Below, one piece after another: positions 1 to 11,717 of a stretch of 64,000 nt of DNA (within the stretch, counting starts at the first letter, position 1; each line of letters opens with the position of its first letter). The stretch is from Sipunculus nudus (Eukaryota > Annelida > Sipuncula > Golfingiida > Sipunculidae): the NCBI GenBank assembly GCA_026874595.1, contig CM049309.1, positions 73,144,426 to 73,208,425 of the forward strand. The letters are read 5' to 3'. The position numbers and the translations under genes are program-made. The notes beneath the pieces were generated by a model. The model had not been told where the DNA came from. It ran no database searches and was given only the letters and a program-made list of their open reading frames with translations.

Positions 1-436
1 ATTAGAAGAAAAAAAAACAAAGGTGGCACCACCAGTTTTTACCAACTGATTACACTGGTACAACTCAGCATGGCTGAAAACACTTCAAACATAAACATAT
101 TGAATACTTAGTTTCACAAGTGCTGCTTATGTTCCCTGGGCAAGAAAATTGACAATTAGGGCTACAAAAAAGACTCCATAGTGAAGTAGTGGAGAAGGTC
201 AGTGCAAGAACCACCTTAACTAGTGTTGTGCTTCAGTGCCAGATGGGGATGGAGCAGTGATGCTGGCCAAATGGAGATCCATTTCCCTGCACATCATCAT
301 TCAGCATATGCCCATGGGTATAATATACAGCAAAATATACAACAGAATTCTCTACTTTGGTTATAAAAATAGCTTTTTCACTTATAAGCTAAATAAGTCA
401 GCTGAGCATCATGACCCATGGTTCATTTGTTTATAT
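1..436 (+). mobile_element. 3' part of an AGCTCA-family Helentron-like element, cut by the window edge
   Basis: The family 3' signature is present: AGTCAGCTGAGCA (396-408), then a near-palindromic TGACCCATGGTTCA (412-425) and TTTGTT. An internal GGTGGCACCACC near 22 matches the core units. Where the element begins is not visible. Confidence 0.5.
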
Positions 437-1493
437 TTTGAAAGTAAATGGTATTGAAAGGTTGGATATTTTAATATGAATGAGGATTTTTTTTAGGAAT
501 ATAAACTAGGTATCATATACCTGATAATAATATGTATTGGTCTTACATATCATGGTCATTGGTGAAGTATCATGATATGTATGAATAATGAAAGTGGTTT
601 TTTTTTTGGGGGGGGGGGTGGCTGAAGCTTGTTAACAGTTCTTTCTCATGATTTATATAATTCAGACAGAACAATAAATGAAAGTTTTCTTTTTATTTCA
701 GATATGAGCCTCCAAGAAGGTCGAATCTATTGTAACAGGACATTGTGTAGTGGAGGTTGTATTTTTTACCCCAGATAAAGAGTTTATAATTAGAAAAATA
801 GTGAAAATACCTTGTAATACATAAACCTTCCTTCGCCTTAAAAGTTTTAACCTATACCTCGTATCCATAAAGAAAAAAAAATGTAATATGACAAAATTTG
901 ATCAGATAAAATCACAGCCAGCTTAGAAGTTTTTAATGCAGTATTAGTGTTATTACTGAATTATAATAACATACATTGCTGAATTTTTATTGGAATATTA
1001 TTTTCATGTAAGTACTCTTATTCAGTTAATTTCACAAATATTATTTTAATCAGTATGTCCATAACAGAATACAGCAAAGTTAGTCACTAAGTAGAGTCAT
1101 AAAATTAAAAAAAAAACAGCTACTTTTTTAAAATAGTTAATCATGCCTTGTAGAAATCCTTCATGTAGTCTGATTTCTTTATGGACATAACATAAAAGAG
1201 GAATAGATGTGATGATAATATCGTGATTTACATTTGTAAATGAACAAGCTAGGAAGTGTACTAAGTGTGATGTAATTCCAGCAAGGCACATATTACAGTA
1301 AAGAGAAAATTTATAGTTAATTGTTTTGATAGATAAGACCCACAGCTAAATACAACATACAAGATGTATTTCATACCAGCTCAGGGATTTGGATTATGCA
1401 TGACATAGGTGCTTGAGTTGAGTTACAAAAGACAGGAAAAATATAGGGAATAATTTACTTACTTTTTAAAAAACTATTTCCAGATTATGTTTT
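437..1493. other. gene-free AT-rich stretch
   Basis: There is a poly-T/poly-G tract at 599-619 and otherwise AT-rich DNA. Short ORFs have no recognisable motif. Nothing else is seen. Confidence 0.5.
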
Positions 1494-3383
1494 TATGCCC
1501 CCGCCACAAAGTGGCCGGGGCATATAGTTTTACCCATGTCCGTCATTCCGTCCTTCCGTCATTCTGAAATCAAACAGTTGTACGGACTTTTTTTCGCAAT
1601 GCCTGCAGATATTGGCCTGATTTTTGGTGTGTGGGCAGATATAGACCAGTTACAGATTGAGTTCATGTTTCGTCCCAGTTGACCTACGTTTGACTGTTTT
1701 ATGGCTCCTAAACTTAAAAAATTTCATGAAAAATAGAAATTTCATGACAAATACACATGTACAGACTTTTTTTCGTAATGCCTGCAGATATTGGCCTGAT
1801 TTTTGGTGTGTAGGCAGATAATGACCAGTTACAGATCGAGTTCGCGTTTTGTCCCAGTTGACCTACTTTTGACTGTTTTACGGCTCCTAAACTTAGAAAA
1901 TTTCATGAAAAATAGAAATTTTCATGACAAATGTACACATGTACGGACTTTTTTTCGCAATGCCTGCAGATATTGGCCTGATTTTTGGTGTGTGGGCAGA
2001 TAATGACCAGTTACAGATCGAGTTCGCGTTTCGTCCCAGTTGACCTACTTTTGAACGTTTTACGCCTCCTTAACTTAGAAAATTTCATGAAAAATAGAAA
2101 TATTCATGACAGATACACATGTACGGACTTTTTTCGCAATGCCTGCAGATATTGGCCTGATTTTTAGTGTGTGGGCAGATATTGACCAGTTACAGATCGA
2201 GTTCGCGTTTCGTCCAAGTTGACCTACTTTTGACCATTTGACGGTGCTCTAACATAGAAAATTTCATAAAAAAGTGCACATGTATGGACTTTTTTTCACA
2301 GTGCCTGCAGATACGGGCCTGATTTTTGGTGTGTAGGCAGATAATGACCAGTTACAGATCGAGTTCTTGTTTTGTCCCAGTTGACCTACTTTTGACCATT
2401 TGACTGCTCCTGAACATAGAAAGTTTCATGAAAAATAGAAATTTTCATGACAAATGTACACATGTTCAGACTTTTTTTTGCAATGCCTGCAGATAATGGC
2501 CTGATTTTTAGTGTGTGGGCAGATATTGACCAGTTACAGATTGATTTCGCATTTCGTCCAAGTTGACCTACTTTTGATTGTTTTACGGCTCCTGAACATA
2601 GAAAATTTCATGTTAAATATAAATTTTCATGACATATACACTTGTACAGACTTTTCTTTGCAATACCTGCAGATATTGGCCTGATTTTTGGTGTGTCGGC
2701 AGATATTGACCAGTTACAGATCGAGTTCACGTTTTGTCCCAGTTGACCTACTTTTGACCATTTGACGGTGCTCTAACATAGAAAATTTCATAAAAAAGTG
2801 CACATGTATGGACTTTTTTTCACAGTGCCTGCAGATACGGGCTTGATTTTTGGTGTGTAGGCAGATAATGACCAGTTACAGATCGAGTTCTTGTTTTGTC
2901 CCAGTTGACCTACTTTTGACCATTTGACTGCTCCTGAACATAGAAAGTTTCATGAAAAATAGAAATTTTCATAACAAATGCATATGTACTGACTTTTTTT
3001 CCTCAATGCCTGCAGATACCACCCTGATTTTTTATGTGTGGGCAGATAATGACAGTTACAGATCGAGTTTGCATTTTGTCCTGGTTGACCTACTTTTGAT
3101 TGTTTTACGGCTCCTTAACATAAAAAAATTTCATGAAAGACAGAAATTTTTATGGAAAATGCACATTTATGGACTTTTTTTCACAATGCCTTCATATACT
3201 GGCATGATTTTTGGTGTGTTGCTTGATAATGACCCGTTACAGATCGAGTTTGCATTTTGCCCTTGTTGACCTACTTTTGACCATACGATATCTCCTGAAC
3301 TTAAAAAAATTTTTTCAAAATTTTACAAATGTTTCTAATTTGCCCCAGGCGGGGGCATTTGTGTCGTTCCGACACATCTAGTT
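1494..3383 (+). mobile_element. Helentron-like element, CCCCGCC family, about ten 180-bp tandem units
   Basis: The 5' end is a hairpin with a 14-bp stem and AAA loop (1494-1524, one mismatch). The 3' end repeats the inverse of the 5' sequence, GGCGGGGGCAT (3348-3358). A perfect 7-bp hairpin TGTGTCG-TTC-CGACACA (3360-3376) and TCTAGTT follow. Between lie about ten units of 162-183 bp, each with GACTTTTTTTCGCAATGCC, TGCAGATATTGGCC and CAGTTGACCTACTTTTGA. Short ORFs here merely read through the repeats. The architecture fits non-autonomous Helentrons; the transposition mechanism is inferred. Confidence 0.75.
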
Positions 3384-3971
3384 GATTAACAGTTTTTGCA
3401 TTGCTTATCTAAGTCTTTTAAATGTGTTATGGCCAGCTATCCAGATCTCAAGTACAAATAAGTTCATTGAATAATTGAAAAAGAAAACTAGATCAATAAA
3501 AAGTCTAATTTATTGTGATAATTTCACAATAAAATATAAACAGTTATAATGTCTGCAGTTCCACCATTACAACAGCTTCGTATCTATTCATTTTCCGTTA
3601 TGTACATGAATAGATTTAATTAGTAAACTGCAATTGGAATACATGTAAATTATTCAGGGAACTAGATAATGTGTCAATGTTATCAGTTAAGGGTGATATA
3701 TGTTATGTGAATATAAGCATTGTGGTAATACATGTAAGTATTTGTAGTCTCAATTTTCTGTTAAATTTCCATTCTCTCCTTCATGGGTTACATATCTAAC
3801 AAGCTGCTCTCTATGTATATTATAGTTTCCTTTTACTCAGTTAAACAACACCTTAGTGAGTATATACAAAAGCATAAATGGAAGGAAGACCATTGGGTGT
3901 TGAGTGATTAAACTTGTTATGTTTATTAAAGGAGAAAAAATGTAACAAATAACAAATAAGCCTTTCAATGA
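3384..3971. other. gene-free AT-rich stretch
   Basis: Non-coding AT-rich sequence separates two mobile elements. No motif or ORF was recognised. Confidence 0.5.
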
Positions 3972-4645
3972 CTATTTCAGCTTAGGTGTCTGAAAGTCAT
4001 TGGAGCTGTAGTGATCACTCTTTGTCCTTTGTAAGTATTTCTGTAAACAGGGCATAAATAACAGCTGCACCTAGAAACTGTAACTGAAAACCCATGGAGT
4101 CCATGAAAATCTTCTTGGAAACCTGAAATAAGGTTGTCTGAGCTATGGGGCTCATTAGTACCCCCAGAATAAGTAAACATTTTTATACAAAAGCTCAACT
4201 ATCTGAATGTCATTAAGCATTGATTGCCATGATTCTTTCCATACATATTGATCAAATAGAGATTTCAAATGAATCATTCTGGGCGATAATAAGCACAAAC
4301 CGTAACTGTTGGACCTAGATACATTTGTCATTCAGGAAGGTCCTAGGCAAATCACCTCGAAACGATAATATAAGGCCACAGTGACCTATATTCTGCCAAC
4401 AGTTGGCTGATTTTACCACCCAGGGAGACGGGCAGGGCACAAATTGTATCCTTTTGGCCTATAGATTCTTCTAATGTGACATTCAGGGAGGTCAGTCCTT
4501 GATAAATGTCCTTGGAAACATGAAATTGGGTCAGTGTGGCCTTAATTTCTGACCTATAGGGAAAAGAGAAGATTTGAGCACCCTGAAAATCTCATTGGCT
4601 CACATGCTGAGCGTCATGACCCATGGGATGTTGTGATTTAATGCT
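3972..4645 (+). mobile_element. decayed AGCTCA-family Helentron-like element
   Basis: The 5' hairpin is recognisable but mutated (AGCTTAGGTGTCT, then AGTCATTGGAGCT) and GTGATCACTCTTTGTCC follows. About two diverged core units follow, with GGACCTAGA, CCATG..AAAATC and TTGGAAACCTGAAAT. The end at 4608-4636 is GCTGAGCGTCATGACCCATG. It is the most eroded copy in the window. Confidence 0.65.
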
Positions 4646-5065
4646 TGTGAAGGGTTCTGTGCTTTAGATAATCTCAGTATTCATAGTTATTCCTTATACA
4701 GTAGACCATCATTCATCTGAAAAGCTAGGGAGCTGTTATCAGATAAATATCATTCAGATGTAAAAAATTACAGGCTCCACCGTAATTAGCAAGTACTGGG
4801 TGTTACGGGATGCTGACAGACACAAATTTATTAAGCTTGTTAATAAAAAAATAGCTTTTCAACAACATATTTTGTTACGTGTTCCTTGATGTATCATATG
4901 AAAACAACAGGTGCCCGGTGGCACAAATTGTCCCCCCGCCCCATGCATAACTCAAATGTGGTTATTTCCTGTTACATACTTTCAATTGGGAATGGCTGAA
5001 ATAGGACAATTCAGGATCTCAAAGTACGCTGTGTAACTGATGCAACTAAAACACAAAACGATTAT

Positions 5066-5560
5066 CAGTGGTGAGACCTGCCTTATGTATGCGCTTAATG
5101 TATCCATGATCTTTGGTTGTGCAAAAGTTTGGGCCAAAAGCTTGAACCGTCCCTGATATGTGTGTGATATTTACCAAAAATAGAGTGCACATGGCCTTAA
5201 CGAAAAAAAAAGCAATTGTAGGTGGCGCCACTAGAGTTCAGTTAATGATGAAGCTGTCAAAAAGCTTTATCTAAAAAAAATCTTTTGAATGAGTCTTTGA
5301 GATATGAGTGAAATTTTTAGCAGCAAAACAACCAGTGGCGTCACCTGTCTTGCATATGCGATAAGTCAGTCCACGATCTATAACTGCAAAATTTCAGGCC
5401 GAAAGGTTACAGCATTCCTGAGATATTTGTGATATATTTTTCTTTAAATAGACCCTTATAGATGGCCATATTAGAAAAAAATAAATTAAAGTGGCGCCAT
5501 CAGAGTTCAGTACATGATAAAGATATACAAGAGCTTTCCACAGAAATAAACATGGAGCAA
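5066..5560 (+). repeat. tandem duplication of a roughly 267-bp unit
   Basis: Two diverged copies start at about 5066 and 5333. Shared landmarks are CAGTGG.G..ACCTG.CTT, TATGCG, ATCCA/GTCCACGATCT, GATAT.TGTGATAT, and GTGGCGCCA followed by AGAGTTCAGT. No ORF spans both. It resembles Helentron-type cores, but no ends were found. Confidence 0.6.
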
Positions 5561-5647
5561 ATTTGTTTAACCACTCCTCAGAAACAGGTGATATATATGC
5601 AAAGATGGACCTGTTCACTCTCATGGTAATGATGACCCCTTTCTAAA

Positions 5648-5850
5648 GGGCCTTTTCCATGCGCGCGGAAACGCGTGCGTTTCCGCGCGCTGAAAAAAAT
5701 CGCGCAAGTGTAAATCAGATAAACCTTTTCCGTGTGAAATCGACATCGTGCGATGCGCGATTTTTCAGCGCGCGTTTCCGCGCGCGGAAAAGTCGCACCA
5801 GTGTTAATCATGTGTCCCTTTTCAATGGTTTCCGCGCGTGAGTCTTCTTG
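5648..5850. repeat. GC-rich foldback element (MITE-like)
   Basis: This island of CG-rich inverted sequence lies in AT-rich DNA. GCGCGGAAACGC and its mirror GCGTTTCCGCGC occur near 5660-5690 and again near 5768-5790. The pair GCGCTGAAAAAAATCGCGC and GCGCGATTTTTCAGCGC faces inward. The outer left end reads GGGCCTTTTCCATG. Part of the motif is repeated in direct orientation at about 5816-5840. Confidence 0.65.
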
Positions 5851-7481
5851 TAGAGGTCAATTACACGAATGCTGTCTGCTTGCAGACGCCCCAGCATTGA
5901 TCGTGGTGACAAATTATACTTTATCGCTGCTCTGCTTTTCCACTTTATTTAATATATATATATGTATTATTCTGAATGTCAATAGTAATGAAAACTATAC
6001 GTTCCTGTAAATATAACGAAAGTTATAAATGCATGTACAGTGACATGTACAAATACATCTACATGCTTGACATGTTACTGGGAACGATTTAGGATGGGGA
6101 TTCCCTTATAAGAGCACGTTATGCGGAGGGGGGATTCCGCGGAAACGCGCGCGTTTCCGCGCATATGAAAAAACTAAATTCAGCGCGTTTTTAGCTCACC
6201 TGACTATAAGTCATCTGAGCTATAGTCGTGGTCCTTTGTCCGTCGTCCGTCCGGCCGTCCGGCCGTTAACAGGGCACGTTTTAAAACCGTTCGACCTACG
6301 AATCCATAATTCTGCATACCAATAGATGTCCCCAAAATCTTCTACCATACCAAAAATTGGGTCATTAGGACTTCGTTCCTTCGAGATATTAAGGAAAAAC
6401 CTCCGTTTTCCATAAAAAAAACCATTGTTACACTTCAAAGCTGCCTAATATCAAAACCACTGATCTGTTTTTGATCATATTTAGTATTCTAATTTTTCCA
6501 TACATTTTCTGTGCACATACCAAAACTTAGGTTAGTATTGGGTATTATTTTGAAGTTATGGGCCCAAATATAATGCAGTTTCTTAAAAATCAGGAAATAT
6601 ATTTGCTCACTTAACATGAGAATTGCTGAGGCTGGAGACTTTTTTCCAGGAATATAACTTTATTTAATCAAGATTCAACTGTTTACCCAAAATTAGATCT
6701 GAATTTTGCAATTTTTTCAAGTTATTAGCAGAAATAAAAAATCAGTACCTTAAATTTTGTCCAACTTTGGCAATGGCACGTTTTTTCCCTGTAAGTACTG
6801 TTGATTTAATTTTCACAGCATATATACATAAGGATTTAATCTTTTAAAATCTGAAATTTCAAAGGAATTGTTTGAAAAGAGTAGCTTTTATTCAAGTTTT
6901 CATACACCATGTCAAGTGTTGTTTACATCTGGCCCACCTAGTAATACAGTCTTCACTTGCATTATGTAACCCACCCCAGGCAGCTTGCCTTGGCTTAGCT
7001 TGGCCACTACTAGCAGGCTTCCCCTCTGCCCTGCATTCCCAACCCCAGCTGGTGCATAAACTAGATGAATGTTATAATTTTCTGTATTTTATTTTCTTTT
7101 TGGCTATGCTACATTTTAGATTTTGTATTGTACCACTAGGGTTACAATGATTAAAGTGCACATTTAATTGTGTCCACAAAGTGATGTATTGCTATGAAAG
7201 TGTGGATGTTCATCAGAGTGCTCATTAAAGATTTTAATGTGTTTGACTTATAACTCATGGTTGTATCAGTTGTTACATGATACTGGCAAAATAATCAAAA
7301 TTTATATTGCTGATCCTTTATTTCAGTTCATAAAATTAAACATTGCCAGTTTGCTCCTGTTATAATATATTGGGGGTTTTGATCCTTGGATTAATTTTAA
7401 CACATGTATTAGTTTCATAGTTGAGAATACTTTTCTTTTTTTCCTGATACCATTTAAAAAATTAAAAATATTTAAATTTTT

Positions 7482-10400
7482 AGCTCAGCTGACTGAAAGT
7501 CATCTGAGCTATAGCGATCACTCTTTGTCCGTCGTCCGTCTGTCCGTCCGTTAACCAGGCACAAATCGTAACCGCTGGACCTAGAACCTTGTAACTTGGG
7601 ATTCTGAGAGGTCCATAAAAAATCTCCTTGGAAACCAGAAATTAGGTCTCTGTTACCCATATCCTTCGAGCTATGTGGCCCCAAAGTACCCCCCATAAAA
7701 GTAAAAAATTTCATACAAAAACTTCAATATCTCATTAACTACTTGACTGATGGTCATGATTTTTGGCATACATATTGATCATGAGATGTTACATCACTTC
7801 CTGCAGACTGGTGGCGCCACCTGTATTTTTCGATTTTTTACGATTTTTTTTCTCTATTTTTGAGACCTTAAAAAATGTGAACATCTGTTAACAAGGCACA
7901 AATCATAAAGACTGGACTTAGAATCTTAATTCTTGACACACTGAGAGGTCCATGAAAAATCTCCTTGGAAACCAGAAATTAGGTCTCTGTTACCCATATC
8001 CTTCGAGCTATGGGGCCCCAAAGTACCCCCCAGAATAGTAAAAAATTTCATACAAAAACTTCAATATTTCAATAACTACATCACTGATGGTCTTCATTTT
8101 TGGCATACATATTGATCATGAGATGTTCGATCAGTTCCTGCAGACTGGTGGCGCCACCTGTACTGTTTGATTTTTTACGATTTTTTCCTCTATTTTTGAG
8201 ACCTTTGAGGATGCTGTCATCTGTTAGCGTGGCACAAATCGTAACGACTGGACCTAGAATCTTCATTTTCGACACACTGAGAGACTTATGAAAAGTCTCC
8301 ATGGAAACCAGAAATAAGGTCTCTGTTACCCATATCCTTCGAGCTATGGGGCCCAAAATTACCCACCAGAATAGTCAAAAATTTCATACAAAAACTTCAA
8401 TATCTCATTAACTACATCACTGATGGTCATGATTTTCGACATACATATTGATCATGAGATGTTTCATCAGTTTGTGCAGACTGGTGGCGCCACCTGTATT
8501 TTTCAATGTTCACGAATTGTTTTCTCCATTTTTGAGACCTTTAAGGATGTAGTTATCTGTCAACAGGGTACAAATCGTAACGACTGGACCTAGAATCTTC
8601 GTTCTTGACACACAGGGAGACCCATGATAAGTCTCCATGGAAACCTGAAATTTGGTCTCTGTTACCCATATCCTTCGAGCTATGGCACTCCAAAGTACAG
8701 CTCAGAATAATGGAAAATTTGATACAAAAGCTAAAGTATCTGAACAACTAATGCAGAGATAACCATAATTGTTTGCATGGATATTGATCATGGAGTGTTT
8801 CATAAGTTTCTGCAGACTGGTGGCACCACCTGTATTTGTTCGTTTTTTTTTACGAAATTTTTCTGTATTTTTGAGACCTTTAAAGATATGAACATCTGTT
8901 AACAGGGCACAAATCATAAAAACTGGACCAAGAATCTTCATTCTTGACACACAGGGAGACCCATGAAAAGTCTCCATGGAAACTTGAAATTAGGTCTCTG
9001 TTACCCATATTCTTTAAGCTGTATGGGTCCAAAATACCCCCCCCCCCCACCCCCCAGAATAATGGAAAATTTGATACAAAAACTGCAGTATTTCAATAAC
9101 TACAACACTGATGGTCATGATTTTCGGCATACATATTGATCATGAGCTGTTCCATCAGTTTCTGCAGACTGGGTGTGCCACCTCTATTTTTTTTCAAAAT
9201 TTTACGAATTTTTTTCTTTTTTTTGAGACCTTTAAAGATGTGGTTATCTGTCAACAGGGTACAAATCGCAACAACTGGACCTAGAATCTTCATTCTTGTC
9301 ATGCAAGGAGGCCCATGAAAGGTGCCTGTGGAACTTGAAATTAGGTCTCTGTTACCCATATCCTTCAAGCTATAGGACTCCGAAGTATCCCTCAGAATAA
9401 TGGACAATTTGATACAAAAACTGAAGTATCTGAACAACTAATGCAGAGATCACCATGATTTTTTGCATGGATATTAACCATTAAGTGTTTTTATTAGTTT
9501 CTGCAGACTGGTGGAGCCACCTGTATATTTGTATCCGCCAAAACGAAGTTTTGCGGATACTATGTTTTTGACCGAGTTCCTCCACCGCGGCGGCGTTCGT
9601 TTCCAGAGAGCTCCTCGGAGACTAATGGACCGATTTTTCCCAAACTTACACCTATTATCGGGTCACATGTGAACTGGTGCCTAACCAATTTGCGTTGACC
9701 TCTGACCTTTCCTCTCTATCCAGTGTCCATTTGTGGGTCTGTTTCCACTCATAAACCCTCATATCTCGGGAACCGTTTGACCGATCAGGAAATAAAATTG
9801 ATACAAATGTAGCCCTTGGATTGCTTTATAACATACACAAAAAATGGTGGCGCCACCTGTAACCATGTTTGCACAGTGTCCATCTGTTCATCTGCCTTGG
9901 GTTAAAATCACTCATATCTCTGCAGTGAATTGACTAATTCACCTGAAATTCGTCATGCGTATACATCCAGGATAGCTTTCTTGATTTTATGACAGGTGGC
10001 GCCACCTACGTTCACGTTCACGCTGATGACATCCAAGCTTATATCTTGGGAACCGTTTGACCGATCAGGAAATAAAATTTATACAAATGTAGCCCTTTGA
10101 TAGCTCTGTAACATACACAAAAAAATGGTGGCGCCACCTGTAACAATGTTTGCACAGCGTCTGTCTGTTAGTCTGCCGTGGCCTAAAATCACTCATTTCT
10201 CTGTAGTGGTTCGACATAACTGCCTAAAATTTTGCAGGTTTATACATCGTGGACAGCTTTCTTGATTTTATGACAGGTGGCACCACCTACATTCTAGTTA
10301 ACGCTGCACACATCCAAGCTCATATCTCAGGAACCATTTGACCGATTGGGCCAAAATTTTGCATGTGTTTAGATCTCACATAGGTCTTTATCATACACAA

Positions 10401-10886
10401 AACTGGAGGGGTTACCTGCAAAGATTTTTGCACAGTGTTTGTCTGTTTGTCTGCCATGGGCAAAAATCGCTCATATACATGTAGTGGTTTGACTTTTCTG
10501 CCTAAAATTTTGCAGGTGTATACAACTTTGACAGCTTTCTGGATTTGTGGTAGGTGGCACAACCTACATACACATTTAGGCTGCAGACATCCATGCTAAT
10601 ATGCAACATACCTCACTCTATTTCCCCTTGCCACTCAATCCATGCCTCACTATCCGATTTTGGCAGATACATGTAGTCACTTGTCGGTTACCCGTATTCT
10701 AGTTTTAAAAGTCTACACATTTTTCTCTATTTTTGAGATATATAAATACAGACTAAATCTTGGCCTGTTGGTTAATCTGTTTGATGCTTCAGTTGAATGG
10801 GTATATACTACCATTCTGATGATAAAATTTCCTTTTGCGAATCTCTTCCCAGTCAGCTGAGCGTCATGACCCATGGGTCACTTGTT
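7482..10886 (+). mobile_element. AGCTCA-family Helentron-like element, copy A, with 335-bp tandem core
   Basis: The 5' hairpin is AGCTCAGCTGACT-GAA-AGTCATCTGAGCT (7482-7510). The 3' subterminal inverse is AGTCAGCTGAGCG (10851-10863), then the 14-bp palindrome TGACCCATGGGTCA (10867-10880) and CTTGTT. Six core units begin at about 7551, 7886, 8221, 8556, 8895 and 9247. Each has a TTAACAGGGCACAAATC-like start, GGACCTAGAATCTTCATTC, TTAGGTCTCTGTTACCCATA and GGTGGCGCCACCTG. A different element interrupts the last unit at 9531-10702. ORFs of 60-114 codons here are repeat read-through. Confidence 0.8.
9531..10702 (+). mobile_element. Helentron-like element, GTATCCGCC family, nested in copy A
   Basis: The 5' hairpin reads GTATCCGCCAAAAC-GAA-GTTTTGCGGATAC (9531-9560). 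A diverged inverse of the 5' end, TTTTGGCAGATAC, lies at 10658-10670, and the element stops at TTCTAG|TT near 10702. Core units of about 272-286 bp begin at 9762, 10034 and 10320 (CATATCTCGGGAACCGTTTG). The flanking host sequence matches copy B of the AGCTCA family continuously once 9531-10702 is removed, which fixes the insertion limits. Confidence 0.75.
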
Positions 10887-11128
10887 CCTGTTAGTGCTGT
10901 GGATTTAATTTTCACAGCATGTACACATCAGCATTTCATCTGTTAAAATCTGAAATTTGAAACTAATTGATCAAAAACTGTACATTTTATTCAAGTTTCC
11001 AGGTACCAAGTCTTCATTGTTTACATCAGGTCAGTATAAATGCAGTGTACTGGGCAGTTACATAACACCTTCAGGTCTGACCTACTGCCACTGTGAGTGT
11101 CTGGGTCAGGCAGTAATTACCAGAGAGC

Positions 11129-11185
<57 letters not shown>
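11129..11185. repeat. (CT)n microsatellite
   Basis: An almost pure CT repeat of about 57 bp lies inside the outer Helentron-like element, in the second copy of its internal repeat. Confidence 0.95.
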
Positions 11186-11188
<3 letters not shown>

Positions 11189-11686
11189 GCCTCCCTTCCT
11201 CCCTCCATCCCATTCTGTTGACAGGTACTATAAACTAGATACATTAGCTATAAATGTTGATGCAATTTAGAAATTTGAATCAACTGAATCACATGTATGT
11301 TATACTGTAAATTTATAGTAACATTCGTAAACCTGGATAAAAATTATGTAATAAAAAAAAGGAATAAATGCAAATATTGTTAATTTTTTATTGGCTCAGT
11401 AGAATGGGGGGAAAAAATGATTTGCTTTGTTTCTCCATCTTTCTGTCTGTTTTAAATATTTAATGTTCATGAATAAACACTTTTTTATAAGCACTGTTGA
11501 ATTAAATTTCATATCCTGTCTGTATATGCAAGGGAGTTGTAACTCTCACCATCCCCTTCTTTATCCCACTGCGGCTTCGGTCCTTGGCACTGTGAACAAT
11601 AGTTCTATGGCTATAGCATAAAATTTAATAATTAAAGAAAATATCTGCAGAGAGACAGAGGCGTTGTAACTCTGATCATAACACAA

Positions 11687-11714
<28 letters not shown>
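11687..11714. repeat. poly-C tract of 28
   Basis: An uninterrupted C run. Similar G or C runs of about 10-30 occur at 12892-12908, 17996-18015, 45879-45899, 47685-47701 and 58184-58208. Their lengths are likely to be uncertain in any assembly. Confidence 0.95.

Positions 11715-11717
<3 letters not shown>

Noticed and set aside
9093-9437. 114-codon minus ORF and similar ORFs of 60-120 codons at 7472-9437 and 24902-26855
   Set aside because: They repeat once per 335-bp unit of a mobile-element core and resemble each other only because the DNA repeats.
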